From: Notamacropus eugenii
Taxonomy: Eukaryota > Chordata > Mammalia > Diprotodontia > Macropodidae
Direction of reading: 5' to 3'
Length of the DNA stretch: 64,000 nucleotides
Assembly: GCF_028372415.1 (NCBI RefSeq)
Contig: NC_092873.1
Span: 350,141,890 to 350,205,889 of the forward strand
The position numbers and the translations under genes are program-made. Under the pieces are notes generated by a model, which did not search any database, had not been told where the DNA came from, and was given only the letters and a program-made list of their open reading frames with translations. Of the stretch, positions 10,848 to 21,357 are shown one piece after another. Numbering within the stretch: position 1 is the first letter of the stretch; every line of letters starts with the position of its first letter.

Positions 10848-11855
10848 TTTTTTTTTTTTTTTTTTTTTTATTAAATTTATTTATTTAACTTTTAACATTC
10901 ATTTTCACAAAATTTTGGGTTACAAATTTTCTCCCCTTTTATCCCCTCCCCCCCCAAACACCAAGCATTCTAATTGCCCCTATGACCAATCTGCTCTCTC
11001 TTCTATCATCCCTCTCTGCCCTTGTCTCCATCTTCTCTTTTGTCCTGTAGGGGCAGATAGCTTTCTATACCCCTTTACCTGTTTTTCTTATTTCCTAGTG
11101 GCAAGAACATTACTCGACAGTTGATCCTAACACTTTGAGTTCCACCTTCTTTACCTCCCTCCCTCTCCACCCCTTCCCTTTGGAAGGCAAGCAATTCAAT
11201 ATAGGCCAAATCTGTGTAGTTTTGCAAATGACTTCCATAATAGTTGTGCTGTATAGGACTAACTATATTTCCCTCCAACCTATCCTGTCCCCCATTACTT
11301 CTATTCTCTTTTGATCCTATCCCTCCCCATGAGTGTCGACCTCGAATTGCACTCTCCTCCTCATGCCCTCCCTTCTATCATCCCCCCCACCCTGCTTGTC
11401 CCCTTATCCCCCACTTTCCTGTATTGTGAGATAGGTTTTCCTACCAAAATGAGTGTGCACTTTATTCTTTTCTTTAGTGGAATGTGATGAGAGTAGACTT
11501 CATGTTTTTCTCTCACCTCCCCTCTTTATCCCTCCACTAATGAGTCTTTTGCTTGCCTCTTTTATGAGAGATAATTTGCCCCATTCAATTTCTCCCTTTC
11601 TCTTCCCAATATATTTCTCTCTCACTGCTTGATTTCATTTTGTTTTAAAGATATGATCCCATCCTATTCCATTCACTCTGTGCACTCTGTCTCTGTGTAT
11701 GTGAGCGTGTGTGCATGTGTAATCCCACCCAGTACCCAGATACTGAAATGTTTCAAGAGTTACAAATATTGTCTTTCCATGTAGGAATGTAAACAGTTCA
11801 GCTTTAGTAAGTCCCTTATGACTTCACTTTGCTGTTCACCTTTTCATGGTTCTCT

Positions 11856-12945
11856 TCATTCTTGTGTTTGAAAGTCAAATTTTCTTTTCAGCTCTGGTCT
11901 TTTCATCAAGAATACTTGAAAATCCTCTATTTCATTGAAAGACCAATTTTTCCCCTGAAGTATTATACTCAGTTTTGCTGGGTAGGTGATTCTTGGTTTT
12001 AGTCCTAGTTCCTTTGACTTCTGGAATATACTGTTCCATGCCCTTCGATCCCTTAATGTAGAGGCTGCTAGATCTTGTGTTATCCTGATTGTATTTCCAC
12101 AATACTTGAATTGTTTCTTTCTAGCTGCCTGCAGTATTTTCTCCTTGACCTGGGAACTCTGGAATTTGGCCACAATGTTCCTAGGAGTTTCTCTTTTTGG
12201 ATCTCTTTCAGGCGGTGTTCTGTGGATTCCTTGGATATTTATTTTGCCCTCTGGTTCTAGAATCTCAGGGCAGTTTTCCTTGATAATTTCATGAAAGATG
12301 ATGTCTAGGCTCTTCTTTTGATCATGGCTTTCAGGTAGTCCCATAATTTTTAAATTGTCTCTCCTGGATCTATTTTCCAGGTCTGTTGTTTTTCCAATGA
12401 GATATTTCACATTATCTTCCATTTTTCCATTCTTCTCTCTTTGTTCTGTGATTTCTTGGTTTTGCATAAAGTCATTAGCCTCCATCTGTGCCATTCTAAT
12501 TTTGAAAGAACTATTTTCTTCAGTGAGCTTTTGAATCTCCTTTTCCATTTGGCTAATTCTGCTTTTGAAAGCATTCTTCTCCTCATTGGCTTTTTGAACC
12601 TCTTTTGCCAATTGAGTTAGGCTAGTTTTCAAGGTGTTAATTTCTTCAACATTTTTTTGGGGTCTCCCTTAGCAGGGAGCTGATCTGCTGTTCATGCTTT
12701 GACTTCATGTCTCTCATTTCTCTTCCCAGCTTTTCCTCCACCTCTCTAACTTGATTTTCAAAATTCTTTTTGAGCTCTTCCATGGCCTGAGCCCATTGGG
12801 TGGGCTGGGACACAGAAGCCTTGATTTCTGTGTCTTTGCCTGATGGTAAACATTGTTCTTCCTCATCAGAAAGGAAGGGAGGAAATGCCTGTTCGCCAAG
12901 AAAGTAACCTTCTATAGTCTTATTTCTTTTCCCTTTTCTGGGCAT
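11856..12945 (-). pseudogene. L1 ORF1 protein gene with one frameshift
   Basis: The N-terminal frame (12945-12646, starting MPRKGKRNKTIEGYFLGE) and the C-terminal frame (12632-11856) together span about 360 codons, the usual ORF1p length. The first part and the start of the second are charged and heptad-like (coiled coil). Then comes a typical RRM start, NRSRRDNLKIMGLPE, and the C-terminal domain with RNIVAKFQ and RITYPAKLSI. The frames are out of register by one base at an A7 run (T7 on plus, 12652-12658), which is the only break seen. ORF1p is the RNA-binding chaperone of L1 particles. Confidence 0.85.
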
Positions 12946-13795
12946 TTTCCCAGCCAGTGACTTGACCTCTGAATATTTTCCTCACACCCACCTCACCTCC
13001 TGATCCTCCCAGCCCGTGTTTGTGGTCTGAGATTCAAATGCTGCTTCCAGCCTCAGGGCTTTTGGCGGGGGCAGGGCTGCTATTCAGTATGAGATTATGA
13101 TCTGGTGCTGAGGTTGGGGCAGGGCCACCTCTCAGGCTCAGTTCCCTCAGGGGGTTTATGCGCCGACCTTCCGCAATGGATTCAAGCTCCCGCCCGCTTG
13201 GGGAGCCCCTGTCTGCAGCCGCCTCTCAGCTTCTACCTCCCGGGGGGGGCCTGAATTATGGGGGCACCCCACTCCCCTCTCGACCCGCCAAAGAGACTCT
13301 CTCACCCACCCCTGTCACCTGTGGGTGGAGGGACTTGTGCGGCCGCTGGAGATCCCGTCCCTGAAGCCTGCTCGGATCTGTTTCTCTCGGTGCCTCAGCA
13401 GTGGCCGCAGCAGGTCTGGGCTGGGCTTTGTGTCTGCAGCGCGATGGACCTTTTGCGAGAGGTTTGCAGATCCCTCTGTGGGTGGAGGGACCCGCGTGGC
13501 CGCTGGAGATCCTGTCTGTGAAGCCTGCTCGGATCTTTTCCTCTCGGTGCCGCGGCCGCGGCAGGGCTGCACTCAGCTCCCAGTCCCGGCGCCCAGTCCG
13601 CAGCGCGAAGGACCCCCCGCGAGAGGTTTGCAGGTCTCTCTGGAACAGAAATCTCCCTCGCTCCAATGTTCCGTGGCCTCTGGGTGCGGAATTCGCCGTG
13701 AGTTACTTCCCTGTAGCCATTCTATGGGTTGTGGGTTCAGAGCTATGTGTATGTGCGTCTTTCTACTCCGCCATCTTGGCTCCGCCCCCAGAAGT
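12946..13795 (-). promoter_or_regulatory. GC-rich L1 5' UTR/promoter with tandem monomers
   Basis: The region is far richer in CpG than its flanks. On the plus strand two units start with GTGGGTGGAGGGAC at 13321 and 13478. Each contains 'ccgctggagatcc', 'gaagcctgctcggatct' and GCGAGAGGTTTGCAG (13455 and 13619), so the repeat period is about 157-164 bases. Monomeric L1 promoters are known from rodents. The open frames crossing this region on both strands are by-products of its GC content. Confidence 0.65.
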
Positions 13796-13812
13796 CAAAT
13801 TTGGGCATTCTT
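13796..13812 (+). repeat. right target-site duplication of the L1/HAL1-like element
   Basis: Exact copy of 10831-10847 abutting the 5' end of the element. Confidence 0.85.
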
Positions 13813-14674
13813 GCGTTTACTTTGTGAGAAGGTATTCCTTCCTAAATGCAGAGTGGAAGCCCCTTCCGACAATATTATGCAGAGTCCATTCCCTTATTTC
13901 TAACCAACAGCTCCTAATCCTGTCGTATATTATCGTATATCATCAAGTAAGAGAGTGATGTTTAGAATAATAGACTTGGGGTCACTTTTGGTCTTAAGGC
14001 TGAGGCTGGGGTACCTGGTTCATCAGGTTGGAAAAGGTGGGCTGAGTAATTTGAGAGGAATGTGTGATATTTAAGTGGAATAGTGTGGTGAATTTGGAGT
14101 CAGAGGTCCCGGGTTTAAATCTAGGCTCTGTTACTTCCTGTCTGTGTGATCTTGGACAAGTTCCTTCCTCTTTCTAGGACTCAGTTTCCTTATCTGTAAA
14201 ATGGGAGGATAGGAGTAGAGAACCTATAAGGTCCTTTTTCTTAGTAGAAGGTGAACATGAGGAGAACAGGTAGTATGTTTTTGCTTTCCTTGGTATCCCT
14301 AGTATTTGGCACAGTACCTGGAACATGATCAGTGCTTGATAAATGTTTGTGGACTGACTTCTATTTTTAGATTTCTATTATGAGTTCCTTATCTTTCTTC
14401 AGGTAAGTCCTATCTAGAGATCTCCCTCCAGAGATTGACTACAGTCCTTATTCTTGGAAGCAGGCTGATGGGGGATTTGGTAACAGGTTATAAAGGGACT
14501 ATAGGTTTGACTCCTATTTCTTCCTTCTGCTCCCTCGCTCTAGCAGGATAAAAGTTGATGGCCCCTGAGGGACATTACTGGAACTTGTCGGCTCCTTTCT
14601 AACCATGTCCAGTGTCCCATGTCTTCCACTTTCTGCACTGAGAACCTTCTGTGGCACCCTTAGTGTACAGAAAG

Positions 14675-15215
14675 CATAAATAATAATAGCTAGTATTTAT
14701 ATGACACTTTGAGAGGAGGAAATAAGGGAATAAGCATTTATGTAGTACCTACTATGTGTCAGACACTATGTTAAATGCTTTTAAAAATTATTAATATTAA
14801 AATTAATATTTTAAAAATATTATCTCATTTTTGTCCTCACAACAACCCTGGGAAGTAAGTGCTATTATTATCCCCATTTTATAGTGGAGAAAACTGAGGC
14901 AGGCAGAGGTTCAATGACTTGCCCATAGTTACAGAGTTAAGTATCTGAGACCAGATTTAAATTCTAGCTTTTCTCAAGCATTTATTAAATGTCTACTATG
15001 TGCTAAGCATTCTGCTAAGTGTTTTACAAATATTATCTCATTTCATCCTCACAACAACCCTGGAGGGGGTGCTCTTGTTATCCTCATTCTTCAGCTGAAG
15101 AAACTAAGGCAGACAACAGAGTTTAAATGACTCGCCTAGTTTTACGAAACTAGTGGGTGTCTGAGGCTAGATTTGAACTCGTTTTCTTGCCTCCAGCCAA
15201 GAGTGTGGTGGGAAC
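14675..15215 (+). repeat. two MIR-type SINEs in tandem
   Basis: Two successive copies (about 14675-14978 and 14979-15215) each contain 'ctatgtg', a 'tctcatttttgtcctcac' or 'atctcatttcatcctcac' segment, 'aacaaccctgg' and a 'gaggcaggcagaggt' or 'aggcagacaacag' segment. Confidence 0.65.
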
Positions 15216-15609
15216 TGAGAAAAAGAGCATTCTGCTCTCCATCCTGACCCTAGATCTCAGGAGGGAAGGGGTAGCTTCTCCTCCCTCTCCACTGAATTCT
15301 CCTTAACAATTTCACCTCTGTCAGGATCACCATCATTTCTCCCAGCCATCCCGGTTGTAAAACTCAGGAGTCATCTTTGGTGATTCTTAACCCTATTCCA
15401 CATAACCAACAAGTTGCCAAATCCTGTCAATTCTACCTCCAAAATAACCGTAGTACCTAGTGCCTTATACACAGTAGGGGTCTAATAAATTTTTGCTGAA
15501 TGAAGTTATACTCTTGCAGATTTCCTAACTCTCTCCAATTTCTTTTCTTTAGATTAGGGTTTTTGTAGAGTGTTGGTCTTCAGTCGTTCTCTTGTATCCA
15601 ACCCAGTGG

Positions 15610-15845
15610 ATCCTACTGTCCATGAGTTGTTGCTCAGTTGTGTCTGATACTTTGTGACCCCATTTGTGGTTTTCTTGGCAAATATATTGGAATGGTTTGC
15701 CATTTCCTTCTCCAGTGTAGATGGCAAACAGAGGTTAAGGGACTTGTCCAAGGTCACATAGCTAGTAAATGTCTGAGGCTAGATTTGAACTCTGGTCTTC
15801 CTGACTCTAAACCCAGCACTCTATCCACTTCACCACTAGGTTGTT
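15610..15845 (-). repeat. tRNA-like SINE, reverse orientation
   Basis: It reads 'gttgttgctcagttgtgtct', 'ttttcttggcaaatatattgg' (split 'ttttcttggc', 'aaatatattgg') and 'gtttgccatttccttctcca', and ends in 'actctatccacttcaccac'. Confidence 0.75.
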
Positions 15846-16664
15846 GTTCTTCATATGCCTGACCTGCTTTTTCTCCTCAACTTGACTTCTTGGAATCCCT
15901 GGCTCTCTTCAAGGCTTGGCATGTGTTACCTACTCTTTTTTGATCCAAATCCTTTCTCCCTCCCCCAATCAAAAAAAATTTACTTCTCATGCACCTGGTA
16001 TTTTTCATGTCTCCTTATGTGTTCTTTACCTTAGTAAAATGTAAACACTTTAAGAGAAGGTATGGTTTTATTTTTTGCATTTATATTTCCAAGGCCTAAC
16101 AGAGTGCAACTAAGCACATAGCTGACGCTTAAAAATGCTTATTGAATTATATTATATTGGATTATCTCAAATATCCCACAGTTTCAGTTATTTCATATGT
16201 AAATATTTTATTAATTAACCAACAAATATTTATCAAGTTTCTACTATGTACCAGACATAGTTCTAGGGACTGCAGTACAAGAAAAAAGAATGAAACAATT
16301 CCTCCTCAGATCTTAACAATTAGATTGCTTCAGAAAAATGGGCTAAGAGTCAGGAGAAAAAAAGCTTAAGTTTGGTTCTGTCGCTAACATGCTATCTAAC
16401 TTACTTCTATCTGGGCAGAGCCTTAAATAGCATTTTTTTGTGCCCATGGTAAACTTTCATAAAAGACGACCCAGGAAAGCAGCATAGCATACTTTTAAAG
16501 ATGAATTCAGTTAGGTTGAGTGGGAGGTGGGGCACAGGCTTTCATGAGCAGAGATCCCCAAAATATAACATAAGTGATTGGAAGGGTTTGTTTTTTTGGA
16601 AGGGGGAAACAGGAAATAACTGCCAGGAGAAGGAAACTGGTGATATTTAATAGCTTCCTATTTT

Positions 16665-16830
16665 ATTTTTTTTTCCAGTTTTTAAACATTTTTCTTTCAA
16701 AGTTTTGAGTTCCAAATTCCATCCCTCCCTCCTCCTCCCTGAGACAGTAGGCAATTAGATATAGGTTTTACATGTGCAATTATGTAAAATTAAGGTGCAT
16801 ATTAGTCATTCTGTACAGTAGTTTCCTATT
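16665..16830 (-). repeat. short L1 3' remnant
   Basis: 'caaagttttgagttccaaat', 'agacagtaggcaattagata' and 'tgtgcaattatgtaaaa' match the L1 3' UTR copies elsewhere in the window. Confidence 0.6.
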
Positions 16831-16849
16831 TTAACTAATTATTCTTGTT

Positions 16850-17008
16850 TGGACCAGAGTTTGAATCCTGCCTCTGACATAGTTTGGTGGTGTGACCCTG
16901 GGCAAGTCACTTAACTTCCCTCAGACTCAGAAGTTTCCTCCTCTCTAAAGTCTCCTCTCTCTGGGAGAGCTCCCTCCAAGAATTGTTGTAAGGATTAAAA
17001 ATGAGTAA

Positions 17009-17055
<47 letters not shown>

Positions 17056-17095
17056 GCTTTGCAAACCTTAAAGTGTCATAATATTATTATTAATA
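16850..17095 (+). repeat. CORE-SINE interrupted by an (AC)n microsatellite
   Basis: The SINE body ('gtgaccctgggcaagtcac') is followed by AC repeats at 17011-17051 and then the SINE 3' part 'agtgctttgcaaacctta'. The microsatellite sits inside the SINE. Confidence 0.65.
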
Positions 17096-17569
17096 CTAAT
17101 TAGATTCTGAGAGAGGTGAGGTGGAGAGAGAGCTGACCATGGAGTAAGGCAGAACTCTCCCAACAGGTTACTATCGTTACTATCGGCCTTGTGACCAAAT
17201 CATCTGAACCCTTAGTACTCCAGGTCTTAGCAGATAAAAAATGATTGAGCAGTTACCAATCTGCTTTGAGGAGAGCAAATAGAAGTACCTGACTTCAAAG
17301 AAATACATCAGCAAAAACCAAACCTCAAAAAAATCCAACCCCCAAATTCTAGGTTTTAAGCTTAGGTGTTTCTGTGCTTCTGAAAGAATGGAGTTGAGTA
17401 TTTTTGGGGTACCCATTACAGTGCCCTGGTTATGACCCTGTCTGTCAGCCTATTTCTTTCTTCTTTTGGCCCAGACCTTCAGCTCTAACCATTCATGAAT
17501 TTTTAAGTCGAATGAAGCAAGGATTTCTTCTTTCATTCCATACATTAAAGAAAACAATCAGATAACTGG

Positions 17570-17820
17570 TCTGGCTCAGCCTATAAAAATAACAGGCCTA
17601 GAGTCAGGAAGACTCATCTTCCTGAGTTCAAATCTGCCTCAGACATTTATTAGCTGAGTGACCCTGGGCAAGTCATTTAACTCTTTGGCCTCAGTTTCCT
17701 CATTTGTAAAAGGAGCTGGAGGAGAAAATGGCATACCAATTCAGTATCTTTGCCAAGAAAACCCCAAATGGGGTCACAGAGAGTTGAATACAACTGAAAA
17801 CAACTGAACAATAACAGCCA
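17570..17820 (+). repeat. tRNA-like SINE
   Basis: It carries 'agtcaggaagactcatcttc', 'gtgaccctgggcaagtcatt', 'tatctttgccaagaaaac' and 'gaaaacaactgaacaataac'. Confidence 0.75.
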
Positions 17821-18699
17821 TCTCTCAGACGTGTTAATTGATGAGTCTAGAATTTGAGATTTCTACTTCCCCTGTCTTCCATCTCCCATCTCATCTCATT
17901 CTTTGAGGAAGAAAGGACTGGGCTTATAGGTTGTGATGGGACCAATTCACCGGACCCTAGGCCAGAGGGGAGGACTCTAAGCCTATTTCCTGTGCTCTCC
18001 TCACTAGATATAAAATGCTAGAAGGCCTTTAGCCAGGAAAAGAGGGCTAGGCATCCCAACTGCCTAGTTGGTATAGGTTGACTATAAACTGAGGGGTCCT
18101 TTCTGGGTCAGAATAGAGGTAATCATCCCCTAAAGATTATAGATCTGAAGTTGGAAGGCATCATAAAAGTCAGCAGTTTCAACCCCCACACTTTACAAAT
18201 GAGGGAAACTGAAGCCCAGGGATGTTAAGGGTCTTGTTCAATATCACATAGGTAGGAAGTAGAATATTAGGGATTTGAACTCAGGTGCTCTGTAACTCCA
18301 AGTTCACAGCTTTTTTCATCCTACAGCCTCCAGCAGAAGATTCTGGCAAATTTAACTTCTCAGAGAGGAAAGAGTTAATGAGACAAATCTCAGACATGTC
18401 TCTCTGTACATGTCCCAGAATGGGCCCAGAAGACAGCAGCCCTTTAGCGGCATCAAACATCAAACAGTTCAATCTCCTTCAACCTAATGGCTCTCTGAGT
18501 CAGGGAAAGGTGTCAGGTCATCTCCTTTCTTCCCAAGCCTGGAATCCCATCTATGGAACACTTCTTTCACTTCTGTCCTTCCCTGGATGGGACCCATGTC
18601 CCCACCCAAAAGCTGAGAGTTGATAAGAAATCCCTAAGGAGAAGACACAGGCCAATGTAGAAAGCAAGCGTTACAGACAGTGTAGCCAAAATTCTATTA

Positions 18700-18865
18700 G
18701 TATCTGTTTTTATTGTGGTTTTAAAAATAATTAATTTTTAGTTTTCCACATTTCCACATTGTAAGATTTTGAGTTCTAAATTTTACCCCCCTCTTTCCCC
18801 TCCTCCCTTCCTCTCCATATACAATCATATTAAACATATTGTGTCTTTTTTTTTTTTATATCGTT
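18700..18865 (-). repeat. short L1 3' remnant
   Basis: 'ttagttttccacatttccac', 'aagattttgagttctaaat' and 'caatcatattaaacatatt' fit the L1 3' UTR family seen at 5110 and 63115. Confidence 0.5.
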
Positions 18866-20410
18866 TCACTTTTCCCCTCAAGGACTGGTTCCTTAAAACA
18901 GATTTTCCTCAGATGAGAATAAAGAAATGACATCTGAGACTTCCAGAACCTCTTCATTCTTCGAATTTTTTACAGTGTCTAGTGCTTATCACAATGCCTA
19001 GCAAATAGTAGGCACTTAATAAATGCTTATTGATTGATTCACATTATTTATGAGGTAAAATTGTTTCTATTCATTGATTAGTTTTGCCTTCTCCTACTCC
19101 CTTCTTCCTCTTTCTCTTTTTTCAAATTGTTTAAATTAAGGGATGTCCCTTTGGGAGAGAGAAGGGGGAGGAATGTAAAAAAAAAGATCATTAGTATTTT
19201 AATTTTTGTTCTTTTAAAATTACGACGCTAGGTTAGATACCAACCTCTGTCCTGCAATCCTGGGATAAGAGGATATTCATGTCCATCCCAAATCCCTAGA
19301 CCCTGTCACTTAGACAAGGCTACCTTCTTAGAATCCCTGTGGAATTGGAAGAGATGGACAGTAAATTGGCCGGAGTATCAGAGGACCTGGGGTTCGGGTC
19401 CCACCTCTGACACCACCCATGTGACCTTGAGCCAGTCTCTTTATAGCCCTAGGCCTCAGTTTCCTCATTTGTAAAACGAGGGGGTGGGAATAGGTAGCCT
19501 CCACGTCTCTATCAGAGCTAAAGCTAGCATTCTATGCTTTCCTAGGCTCATCGGATTCCTACGCCCCGGTTCGGCAGTCAAAGCCGTCTTGGGGATCTCC
19601 AAGCACGCTTCCAGATAAGAGTTCATTTCTGTCACTCGGCTCTGAGAGTAAGTAAGGAGGTTTAAAAATATCCATTGATTAGCAAGGTAATGAGACCCTT
19701 GTCCAGAAAGGTAATGCCATTTGAACTGAAATTCCCAAGCGCCCAAGTGACAGAGGCTGGAATCGAACCCTCAGTTAAAGCTTCCAAACTCCCCAGCTCC
19801 CCACTCCGGATACGCCCTAGGACAACGCAAGCAACCAGTGGCTTAGAATAGAGGCAGGGGCGGGGCACGAGGCTGTTAAACAATTTGTTAAGTGCTCGGA
19901 GGAGGAGTGTGGAAGGAGGCAATGGGGCAATCTTCTGGGGCCCTACAGCTGGAGGTATGGGAGAAATTTAAGCCAGAGGTCATTCAGTCTCTCCCAGTTG
20001 ACAGTTTAGGTGACTGAGGCCCAGAAAAGGAAGTGATCTGCCCAAGGTTACCTAGCAAGTAAAATAACTGCTAGAATTCTAACGTAGGTCCTGGGACTCC
20101 AGGTTCAGGGCTATTTGCCCTACAATACCTTTTCCTCTTGCCTAACTGAAGAAAGGGGCTATACTTAGCCTGTTCTAGGCCCTCTCTGAAAGTCAACTCT
20201 TCCTACTTTTAAAGTATGGGACCCTGGTGTCCCCAGCTCTCAGGGTTCTGCCAGAACAGAACTTCCAGCTCCCTGAAGACCTGGTTTCAAATTCTGCTTC
20301 AGTAGCTCCTGGGCAAGTCACTAAGCTACTTTGTGCCTCAGTTTCTTCATCTGTAAAACAGAGGGGGTTTGATTCAAAGGCTTTGTAAGGTCCCTTCTAG
20401 ATTCTTTGCT

Positions 20411-20444
20411 TGTGTGTGTGTGCGTGTGTGTGTGTGTGTGTGTA
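20411..20444 (+). repeat. (TG)n microsatellite at the end of a CORE-SINE
   Basis: A TG tract with one CG and one TA interruption, directly after a degenerate SINE (about 20255-20410) containing 'cagtttcttcatctgtaaaa'. Confidence 0.85.
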
Positions 20445-20539
20445 TGTTACCCAAATTCTCACACACTCAAGGGATGGGAAAATTGAGGTAGGGAGAAAAA
20501 AGGTGAGGTAGCTATTTAACTTCTTCTGTAGCCCTCAAG

Positions 20540-21110
20540 TACCCGCCCCCTCACTGAAGCCGGGTAGGAGGGTGGATAGGATGAGATTCTCCCAACTCCT
20601 TTCTTCGTCGCCCCTTTAAGAGATTCCCTAAATACCAAAGGAAGGTTTCGGGGCTCAACCCGCCTCCTTTCCCTCCTCCCCTTTCGGCTCCTTTCTCTGA
20701 GCTGGGAAGCCAGTCGCTGACCATGCCCCGCCTAGTTTCACCACTCGGGTTCTTAGATGCTGTCCCTCCGCCCATTATTCCAGCTGGAGGCCCCCACCCC
20801 CGCCCGACGCGCGCCACCTCTCTTCTCCTAGAAGGCATTGCCGCTTTAAGAGAAAGGCGAGATTGACAAGCTCGAAGAGCCGCGGAGACCCGAGGCTGAG
20901 CCGGAGCCGCCGGGAGCAAAGGACTCCCCGGGGCGCAGGTAGGCGTCCCCCTCCCCTCCACCCTTCCCTTAGCCCTGGGCCCCTGGACACAGTCCTGGGG
21001 CCTCGATCTTCTCCTCTATCCTAGTGCATCCTTGAGATGCACAAGATGAGACTCCAGTCAGGGGGGCGCTGGCACCCCGCCTCTGCCACCCCTTCCCCAC
21101 ACCGCTAGCC
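20540..21110 (+). promoter_or_regulatory. MPP2: CpG-island promoter of MPP2
   Basis: CpG density rises sharply here (for example CGACGCGCGCCACC near 20807 and GCCGCGGAGACCCGAGG near 20880), while the flanks are CpG-poor. There is no clear TATA box, which suits a CpG-island promoter. It lies just upstream of a donor-terminated exon. The reverse-strand open frames here (20551-20990) are GC-driven and not supported as genes. Confidence 0.7.
20830..20938 (+). other. MPP2: MPP2 noncoding exon 1 (5' limit estimated)
   Basis: A GC-rich tract ends in GGGGCGCAG|GTAGGC, a good donor at 20939. It splices naturally to the acceptor at 24340-24341 before the first ATG. There is no in-frame ATG leading on to the coding exons. 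The 5' limit is a guess. Confidence 0.5.
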
Positions 21111-21349
21111 CACCGCCAGTCATCCTTCTGGCCCCTCCCAGAGGAATCTTCTACTCCAGACCCTTTTCCCGGGGCTCCCTGAAGGGGGGAGGGAGAATAT
21201 AAGGAGAGAGCTGATATTCCCTGTGAGCCCTTCTCCCTCAGTCTGGCCGTCTTCCTGTTGATCCTCCTTGCCTAGGACTCCAGAGGGATGGGAACGTAGG
21301 GGGTGGCACCAGGAGACCTCCCCTAACCACCATGTGAAGGGCTCCGAGG

Positions 21350-21357
21350 TGACGTCA
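21350..21357. promoter_or_regulatory. palindromic CRE (TGACGTCA)
   Basis: A perfect 8-bp CREB/ATF site, 412 bases below the exon 1 donor and within reach of the CpG-island promoter. CREB binding here is inferred. Confidence 0.4.

Larger units (their letters stand above)
10848..13795 (-). mobile_element. ORF1-only L1 (HAL1-like) retrotransposon with both ends and TSD
   Basis: The element lies on the minus strand. Its 3' end is a T run on the plus strand (10846-10869, the poly(A) tail). Its 5' end reads CTGGGGGCGGAGCCAAGATGG (split here: CTGGGGGCGG then AGCCAAGATGG), the usual L1 start. A 17-bp exact duplication flanks it. In 5'-to-3' order come a GC-rich 5' UTR with tandem monomers (13795-12946), ORF1 (12945-11856, one frameshift), and about 1 kb of 3' sequence. 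No endonuclease or reverse-transcriptase frame exists; a complete L1 would need about 3.8 kb more. Because both ends and the duplication are intact, insertion of an already ORF2-less element (half-L1) is favoured over later deletion, though an internal deletion cannot be excluded. Confidence 0.8.
13813..20540. other. intergenic stretch upstream of MPP2
   Basis: It contains MIR copies, tRNA-like SINEs, L1 3' remnants and an AC microsatellite. About 17830-18130, 18300-18680 and 19550-20000 are not recognised as repeats. No exon with splice sites and a family match was found there. Confidence 0.55.

Noticed and set aside
13158..13958. Several overlapping open frames on both strands around 13.2-13.9 kb
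   Set aside because: They cross the GC-rich L1 5' UTR, its end and the flanking DNA, and match no family.
20551..20990. Reverse-strand open frames over the MPP2 CpG island
   Set aside because: High GC content lowers stop frequency. No splice partners or recognisable domain, and composition is Gly/Arg/Pro-rich in both frames.
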